Assembly (NCBI GenBank): GCA_030737875.1
Contig: CM060915.1
Coordinates: forward strand, 571,624,577-571,688,576
Source of the DNA: Allium sativum
Lineage: Eukaryota > Streptophyta > Magnoliopsida > Asparagales > Amaryllidaceae
Length of the DNA: 64,000 nt
Direction of reading: 5' to 3'
This document shows, one piece after another, positions 57,400-64,000 of this stretch (position 1 is its first letter; each line of letters starts with the position of its first letter). The position numbers and the translations under genes are program-made. The notes under the pieces are model-generated. The model made no database searches and was not told the origin of the DNA. It worked only from the letters and a program-made list of their open reading frames with translations.

Positions 57400-57790
57400 C
57401 AGTCAATCGGAGGAGGAGGGGGTTCCAGCGCGACCAAGGGTTTTGTGGAGGCGGTGCTGGTGGCCTTGAGGCGGAGGGGGTGCTGTTCTGGCCAGCGGCG
57501 GCTTCGGGTGGTGCGGTGGGTGGCTTCTCATCGGGTCTGGGCGGTTTTTGAAAGGAGAGAGGGAAAGTGAGGTGGGAGAAGGCCGTGGATCATCAATGGC
57601 GGGGTGGGGGTTGACTGAGCGCGGAGGTGGGCGGCGCCGCCTAGGGGGGGCACGACGTCCATTGGCGGGGCTCCGACCTCTTTTTTTCTTTTTTCTTTTT
57701 TCTGATTTGGGAAAAACGAACGAGGGGGTGTTTGACTAACGGGGAGAGAGAAAAGGGATGGGAGGGATTTTTATATTATTTATATTTTAT
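57400..57790 (-). other. Cassette of element B LTR (GC-rich, unlike that of A)
   Basis: In element orientation it is a C-rich, gene-like segment (gccgccgctggcc, ccgcctcaaggccaccagcac) ending 'ccgattgact|gtaagttag', with GTAAGT a strong 5' splice site (complement at 57395-57400). It replaces, at the same LTR position, the proline-rich cassette of A, and the two share no obvious sequence. The + strand frame 57548-57739 is antisense to the element. Confidence 0.5.
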
Positions 57791-58670
57791 TTAATTTATT
57801 TCATAAAGCAAATTTTATTTTCGACCTCGAAACGAGACCCACCGCCTGTCGTCCATAGCTAATTACCCCCATTCCGAACACAATGGGATATGTATCGTAA
57901 GCCAGTTCGGCCATTTCAATCAGTTTTCGTCAAAATCAACCTATAACTCTATATATTGAATTTTGAACGCGCATTTCAATTTACCAGGGCCACATACTAA
58001 TTGGAAAAATTCCAAAAAAATATTTTCTAGCTTCGTATCGACGATACGGTCCTAACAAAACTAGTTTCATCGAATTCTGAGACCGTTTGAAAAATGGCCA
58101 TTTTCCAATCGATTAAAATCAACTAAAACTGGTCAACCGCGTTTTCCTTTGCCATGCTCACATATTGATTCAGAAAATTACGAATTTTGGAATCTAGCAA
58201 TAACTAGACATCACGGATCCAACAAAAGTGGTTTCGTCGAAATCCGAGGTTGTTTGCAAAATTTTCTTTTTTAAGGGGCTGAATTCCATAGCGACTATTC
58301 TGAAATTTCAACTGGATATATCTTTTGGTTCCCGCTATGAAATTTCAATTTTTTGGATTCATTGGAAAGATATCCTCAGTTAGATTCTATTATTTTTAGT
58401 TTCACTGAAATCCGGTTTATTTTGAATACTGTACATTCATTTGAACTTTGAAACCGAATTTTCAAACTACCGCGCCATTTTCAATTCCTTTTATAAATAA
58501 AAATAAATATTTATATTCTAACGTCGATTCGAATAAATATATACGTTCTAATTCTATTCAAAATAAATTTCTCGTTGATATTATTTAAAATGTTCATTTT
58601 ACATATTCAAAATTCACTAAAATTGCCAAAATAAAAATTTTAAATTGGCTCAGATTTCCGGGTTATTACA

Positions 58671-58683
58671 ATCTCCCCCACTT
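58671..58683 (-). other. Element B polypurine tract
   Basis: ATCTCCCCCACTT on the + strand is AAGTGGGGGAGAT on the minus strand, identical to element A's PPT. Confidence 0.88.
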
Positions 58684-59324
58684 AAAACTTTTCGTCCCCG
58701 AAAAGGAACGAAGCCAAAAGCTGTTTCACAAATCAACTCAACTTTCATTATTTTCTTTACGGCTTAAGTTCTTTAACTTTTCAGTTTCTAAGAACTTTTC
58801 AAATTTTTCAAAAATTTGGCTAACACCCTAAATTTTCGAATTTTTTTGCCATAACCTCCCCTACACCGGGGACTTCGGGATATTTCTTATAGCCTCCCAT
58901 GGCCTTCTTCCATCCAAAAGAAAAAGTCAAGCAGCTAGCCATCGGCTCATAAAATCATCATCACCCAAACAAAATAGTAAATTATGGTAAATATGTACCT
59001 ATTTGTCGGGCAAACAATTTTATTCTTCTACTCTAGCCTCTTTGCTATGACCTGTTTAATGTAAGTACATGTAAATGCATGCAAATGCGACAAATTTTCA
59101 ATACAATTCACTATTTGATAAAATTTGGCTAAATGGTTCAACTTTTAATTAAACAATAATCAAACCACACAATCAACAATCAATTAGTTGATTAGCTTTT
59201 CAAATTCATAACTTTGATATATAGTCTAAAAATCAGATTTTTGATGCCAAATCACAACAATAAGCCCTATCTAATTTTGGTTCTCACACCAGTCAATTGG
59301 AATCATATAGTTATCCCACTTTCG

Positions 59325-59516
59325 TCACTCGAACATGAATACTAATGACGAATAGTCAATCATCAGAATCATCTCCGGGCGACTAGAGCGTGATTCTATA
59401 TCGATCCAGTATATTAAAACTCCAAATACATGCGGATAAGACATATACGCAAAATCTATATATACTGGATCGTCCAAATTCAGTATAAATAAATATTCAA
59501 ATACGTATAAAACGAT
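59325..59516 (-). CDS. Short open frame in the B interior, related to that of A
   Basis: Minus-strand frame open from after TAA (59517-59519) to TGA (59325-59327), 63 codons. It aligns without gaps with A's 49084-49305 frame over about 45 residues (FEYLFILNLDDPVY, VLIYWIDIE, SSRPEMILM). No ATG near the start and no known domain. Confidence 0.22.
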   Translation of the reverse strand: MVLYVFEYLFILNLDDPVYIDFAYMSYPHVFGVLIYWIDIESRSSRPEMILMIDYSSLVFMFE

Positions 59517-59692
59517 TTAAATTTCAAAACAAAACTTGTTTTCACTTTTATTTATACTCATCACACTCGTTCTAGGATACTACTGATCCCATCTCTAACG
59601 AATCATTCCTACTGGATATTACTAATCCAATTTCTGATGAATTCTTTCGTTTGGTTCTAACGTGTCTTGTTCTCTGAGCTTTGTAAACCAAA

Positions 59693-59704
59693 GCTCTGAT
59701 ACCA
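59693..59704 (-). other. Element B primer-binding site (initiator tRNA-Met)
   Basis: GCTCTGATACCA on the + strand is TGGTATCAGAGC on the minus strand, two bases from the LTR terminus at 59707. Confidence 0.95.
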
Positions 59705-62700
59705 GCTGAAACGACCCGAACTTCCCCTGTAAGGAAAGCCCGGATTGAGTTGAGGACAAGCCACAACAGAACGCAGACGGAAGAACATTTCATTGTATAT
59801 TACAACAACTCCATCAGAATACAGGAATATACAGAGTATGAATGAATATTACACAGAAAAATATCAGAGATTTAAATTACATTTAAATTACATAGCAGTG
59901 GAAAATATAATACAAAACACAACTAGAAGTAATATACGGATACAGAGCTTTCCGAGTATCGTTCCAGCTGTAAACCAGGTTCCAGTGAATATAAATCTGC
60001 AAAACCAAAACTACTAGCTGCCCATGTCAAAATAGGGGCACCCAGAGTTTAGGTTAAAACAATAAACTCTAGGTCAGTCATGTGACTGGTGTAAGAACTA
60101 AAACAGTTATTAATCTTTATTTTAAAGTTAGGTAAATCAAGGGACCACGCCGTATAACACGGAACCGGTTTCCTCCCAAGAACACCAGTGCATAAAACAA
60201 ACAGCGCAATGCTAAATAAAGAACAATGAAGCTATTATAAGACCCAGATCCCATCACACAATGCAATGCAAGCCGGAGGATAGGGCTTTTACCTTATAAT
60301 AGCCAAAGAATGCTTGATACGCTAAATTTCAAGTTTTAATTCTTAATCAGATTCCAACGTAAATTAGTAAGAGAACGATTCCCTAAGTATTAACCCCGAA
60401 GGCCGAAATCAACATTAGACTAATACCCAGGAAACCACCCATCTTAGCTCGTTTCCGGTTAGTTTCTGATTTTATGTACAATCATAAATATCAAACATAG
60501 GCGACATGAGCGTCCCATGCAACTATGTCGCCATATATAGGTTTACAATCAAAACCGCACATATCGTATTTGGAAATTGGATTTCCTTCTGTGGACCGAG
60601 GCAAGGGATCGTCCTCTACCGATTCAAGACTCTCTAGCCCGAGCCTCAGGAACAGCCGCAACTGCCCCATGGAGCGACAGGGCTGGTCCACTCGATGTGG
60701 ATTATAGTGCCTGAACAATGCGTTTCCCCGCCCTTTAGGGCGTAAATGAGCCAACAAATGACTCCATCGGCTTCACATAGTCACCGATATATCCGAGGCG
60801 CCTCGCAACAGCAACAACCACATAAGTCAAACTCGTCAGGGCGTGTCAAACCACCGACGCCACTTCTAACTAGAAAGAAACGCATGTCCTCCCTGAGGTC
60901 CTCTCCCGTTTCGGGTTCACAACCGGGGTGTGAGGCTCGAGAATCAATGCTACACAAAGCTATGCCACATAGGCCGTGCTTTGATCATCAACCACACGAC
61001 TTTGCTTTTCAAAAAATCCTTGATCATTTGCATCTTAGCATGCTACACAGGCAAACCACTCTATGCAACCAATATCAGTCACACAGAATGAAATCCGATG
61101 TCAGACACACAGTCCATTAACATGTCCGTTCTGGGTCTGAACGAAACCGGAGGCACCTAGTACCCCGCATATCCATCGATCTCCAAGTACGTCTGGACGA
61201 CCACCAACTGATTCCCTCCTCTTGGGTGTACGGCCCAATCAAGATCATTAGTAATTATCCAAACGACATGAAGACCTCCGGTCTTCAACCACCGTCTTCA
61301 CCTTCGACTTATCGTCGTATTAGTTATTCAGAATGGGATAAACCCGGTCTTTCCGAATAACTCGCGTATATAATAAACAAGTGTTACACAAACACAACAT
61401 ACGCCTCATTCCAATTCATCAGTCACTAACCGAAAATTAGTAAGAGAACAATTCCCCAAATATTAACCCCGAAGGCCGAAACCAACATCAGATCAATACC
61501 CAGGAAACCATTCATCTTAGCCAACCTACAGTTAGTTTCTAAATTTCCCATTCTTAGGCAAAGGTTCCCATTAATTTTATCAAAGATAAATTCTTTTAAA
61601 TTTATTCTTTAATCTTCCTTTTAATATCACTTCAAACTAGTCGGGATTAGCGAACCACACTGAAGTAATTATTTATTTTATTTACCAATCCCAACCTATT
61701 TATCCCATGAAGTAAAACTGGTCATACTTCGTACTAATACCACGGTGTTATCAGTAAATTCAATTACCATTTCACGTTCAAATCTAATTAAAGATTTAAC
61801 TACCGTCTGGAGTAAAACTGGCGATACTCCACTCTCGATATTTTCAATCTAATTAAAGATTCATTAAAACTCCACTTAGTTTTAATCTTTGACTGGGTTA
61901 AAGAATCAGTGTCATTTAAAACACGGTTCACGATAAACCCAAAATCACATTCCATTAATTATCGGGTTAAAGAACAAGTGTTATTCAAAACGCCGTTCAC
62001 GATAAACCCAAAAATCAATTCAAATTCAAATTCAATTCCAATTAAATTCCATTTAATTGGTACACTTCATTAAATCTAAATAAAAAGATTTAATCTTTTT
62101 CTCAACTGGGTTTAAGAACAGTGTTAATGAAGACACCATTCACGACAAACCCAAATCACATTTGATATTAAATACAAGGCTATGAATAGAAAATATATCG
62201 GCTTATATTCAATATCAAATTCTACGACCAACAAATATCGTATTGGAAATAACGATATACATATATCTTTCAAATTTCCATAACAACATCTGTATAATCA
62301 CGAAATCCAACATCGAAATATTCCAAAGACAATTTCGATTTACATCCCTTCCAATTCAATTATTGGAAATTCTGGTTACTTTTAAAACCCTTTTCAAATT
62401 AAATTTATTTATTTAAAAATAAATAGAATTATAATTCTAGTTCAAAACTAGTTCATTTCTATGAAAATCTATTTTTATCTTTTCAAATATGGAGTTTTTC
62501 ATCCCAATTCTTCCCAAATCATTTCTTATGATTTTACACAAATTATTACTATTTTTAATAATTTTATCAAGGCCCGTACAGTCGTTTTCCATCAACGGCC
62601 ATCGAACTGCACTTACAACGACCTTTTCCAAATTTGATTTGGACATAATTCCAAATCCAACCGTTAGATTTTTAATTTCTAATATTCTTTAGAAAGCTCT

Positions 62701-62731
62701 TTTTGATACGAACCCAACGGTTCCGGTTTTA

Positions 62732-62755
62732 GGAGAATCCGACGGTCGGATCTCC
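62732..62755. promoter_or_regulatory. 24-bp near-palindrome in B 5' LTR
   Basis: GGAGAATCC...GGATCTCC, the exact reverse complement of the element A site. It is less mutated than the copy at 41890-41913. Confidence 0.5.
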
Positions 62756-63946
62756 CGAAATATCCATTCGAAGTCAATGGTCGAAATTCGCGAACTACCG
62801 CGGCGCGGCGTGTTCTATTCAGGCCATTATATAATATATATAATATATACTTCGTCGATTTCCTTTTTAAAACGTATTTATTAAATCGTTTTGAATTCGT
62901 TTTCGAAACGATTTCAACTTCAATTCAAATTCAAATTAAAATTGAATTTTTCCTTATAAATTCAATTTAAATTCATTTCAAATTGATTTCAATTCAAATC
63001 GATTTTTAATTCAATTTAAGTTCGTTTTCAATTCAATTTCAATTCGAATTCAATTCTATTCAATTTCAATTCTTTTTTAATTCAATTTCAATTCGAATTC
63101 AATTCTATTCAATTCGAATTCTAATTAGTTTCAATTCAATTAATTCGAATTTCATTTCAAAATATTCGATTTTGAAATCACTTTTCAATATTCATTATAA
63201 AAACGAATATAATCGATATAAATATCGTTCACGTCAAAATGGCGTTAATCTAATCAACCCGGCTTCATATATTTCTATTTTCAAATATTCTATTTCAAAT
63301 ATTTCTTTTTCAAATATTTCTATTCTAATATTTTATTCAAATAGTTCTCTTCAAATATTCTATTTTCAAAACTGGAATGAGGCCCAATCAATTACCATAG
63401 ATTTTATTTCTATGGATTTCCAAACAACGCATGTATATATCAATAACGACAAATAATCAACCATCATCCAAAGTGCATTCTACACTGTAAAAGCATCAAA
63501 TATAAATATTCAACGCTTATAACAGTCTGTCAATCAATCGATCGACATACAACTAATTATTGGGATTAGTGCATGTCATATATCCTCTCAATACCCGTGT
63601 GGGGTTTCAAACAATCAAACACAGAATTTATTTGTGCAGTTGGGCGATGTGTAAAATTTATCGTCCCAGTCAATATCAGTCAAATGTGTGTATATAAACA
63701 AATCATTCGATTTGTTTATATTTATTTCATTTTAAATACACGTTAAAAATTCTATTTTTAACTATAAAATATTTTCCATTATAAAATATTTTATTTCATT
63801 TCACATCACATCACACAATAAACTACACGTCAAAATCAAACAAACAAGCATACAAGCCGTCCATGGTCTGTGGACGACAGGTGTCGGGTGCTACTAAACA
63901 CCGTCTGCATCCTAGTATATATTTCGAACTAGAAATAAAAATAAAA

Positions 63947-63961
63947 GTGAGGAGTTCTCAC
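63947..63961. promoter_or_regulatory. GTGAG-N5-CTCAC motif in B 5' LTR
   Basis: Same 15-mer as 56609-56623. Confidence 0.5.
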
Positions 63962-64000
63962 CGAATAGCTAAACCAACCGCCACGGCTCTTCATATGTAG

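Larger units (their letters stand above)
56152..58670 (-). mobile_element. Element B: 3' LTR, proximal part (minus strand)
   Basis: First 2.5 kb of B's 3' LTR in element orientation, starting TGTAATAACCCGGAAATCTG (complement of 58670 leftwards). It holds the U3 block, the cassette (about 57400-57790), an AT-rich array of diverged 'taaaaatcatatttttac' units (about 56700-57310), GTGAG-N5-CTCAC (56609-56623) and 'caaacaccgtctgcatcctag' near 56560. With 38884-42632 it makes an LTR of about 6.26 kb. Confidence 0.9.
58671..59706 (-). mobile_element. Element B internal domain (1036 bp, minus strand)
   Basis: Between the LTR starts at 58670 and 59707. In minus orientation: PBS, two short blocks like those in A, the shared open frame (59325-59516), the 'ttgcccgacaaataggtaca' segment, the 'gtgtaggggaggttatggc' segment, 'ttttcggggacgaaaagttt' and the PPT. 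No gag or pol motif. Confidence 0.9.
59707..64000 (-). mobile_element. Element B: 5' LTR, partial (runs off the window)
   Basis: Starts TGAAACGACCCGAACTTCCC next to the PBS and matches 38884-42632 and then 56157 onward, without the element A insertion. Only 4294 bp of about 6.26 kb is inside the window. The uninterrupted junction 'acactgtaaaagcatcaaat' near 63484-63503 is the empty-site equivalent of the element A insertion. The frames at 60746-61120 and 62437-62692 are shared with the other LTR through homology and show no protein family. Confidence 0.92.

Overview
The window looks like a heterochromatic, repeat-rich piece of a flowering-plant (probably eudicot) nuclear genome. It is AT-rich and has no intact conserved protein-coding gene. 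It contains the plant Ty3/gypsy primer sites TGGTATCAGAGC (initiator tRNA-Met) and a decayed TGGCGCCGTTGCCGGGGA (tRNA-Asp), and core promoters with TATA boxes and pyrimidine patches. The only recognisable cellular-type gene is a broken, intron-containing RPA1-like fragment.

The dominant content is a family of LTR retroelements with enormous LTRs (about 5.3-6.3 kb) and a tiny internal domain (about 1.03 kb) that encodes no gag, protease, RT, RNase H or integrase. The best copy, element A (42633-56151, + strand), is complete: 5' LTR 6261 bp, PBS, 1032 bp interior, PPT, 3' LTR 6226 bp, and a perfect 5-bp target duplication ATAAG. It sits inside the 3' LTR of element B, a relative in the opposite orientation (38884-42632 + 56152-64000, running off the right edge). 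B's own 5' LTR shows the uninterrupted form of the insertion site. B sits inside E (35660-38883, a different large-LTR-like element). E sits inside D (31082-35659, another LTR of the A/B family). D sits inside the gag-like ORF of X, a tRNA-Asp-primed element (about 26251-31081). That is five layers of nesting.

The left 17 kb is a second nest, of apparent solo LTRs of the same superfamily. LTR3 (1-580 + 11552-16907, start outside the window) contains LTR1 (581-6180 + 11488-11546), which contains LTR2 (6181-11482). The LTR2 site is bounded by GTTTA/GTTTA and the LTR1 site by TTAAG/TCAAG.

The middle (16908-26250) is older, lower-density sequence. It holds a perfect 30-bp inverted repeat at 17413-17507, an RPA1-like pseudogene at about 18285-19115, a minus-strand fragment of a distant relative of the giant-LTR family (about 21800-22480), and a 665-bp terminal-inverted-repeat element with 8-bp target duplications (24344-25008).

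The most interesting pattern is the shared architecture of the giant LTRs. A promoter lies about 1 kb in. It is followed by a GC- or CT-rich 'cassette' that differs completely between subfamilies and often ends in a 5' splice-site-like AAG|GTAA or GTAAGT. Next come a conserved GTGAG-N5-CTCAC micro-palindrome, a GATGCAG acceptor-like site, a hairpin, minisatellites, a 24-bp near-palindrome, and a conserved 3' part. I could not run alignments; boundaries rest on reading termini, PBS/PPT and target duplications by eye.
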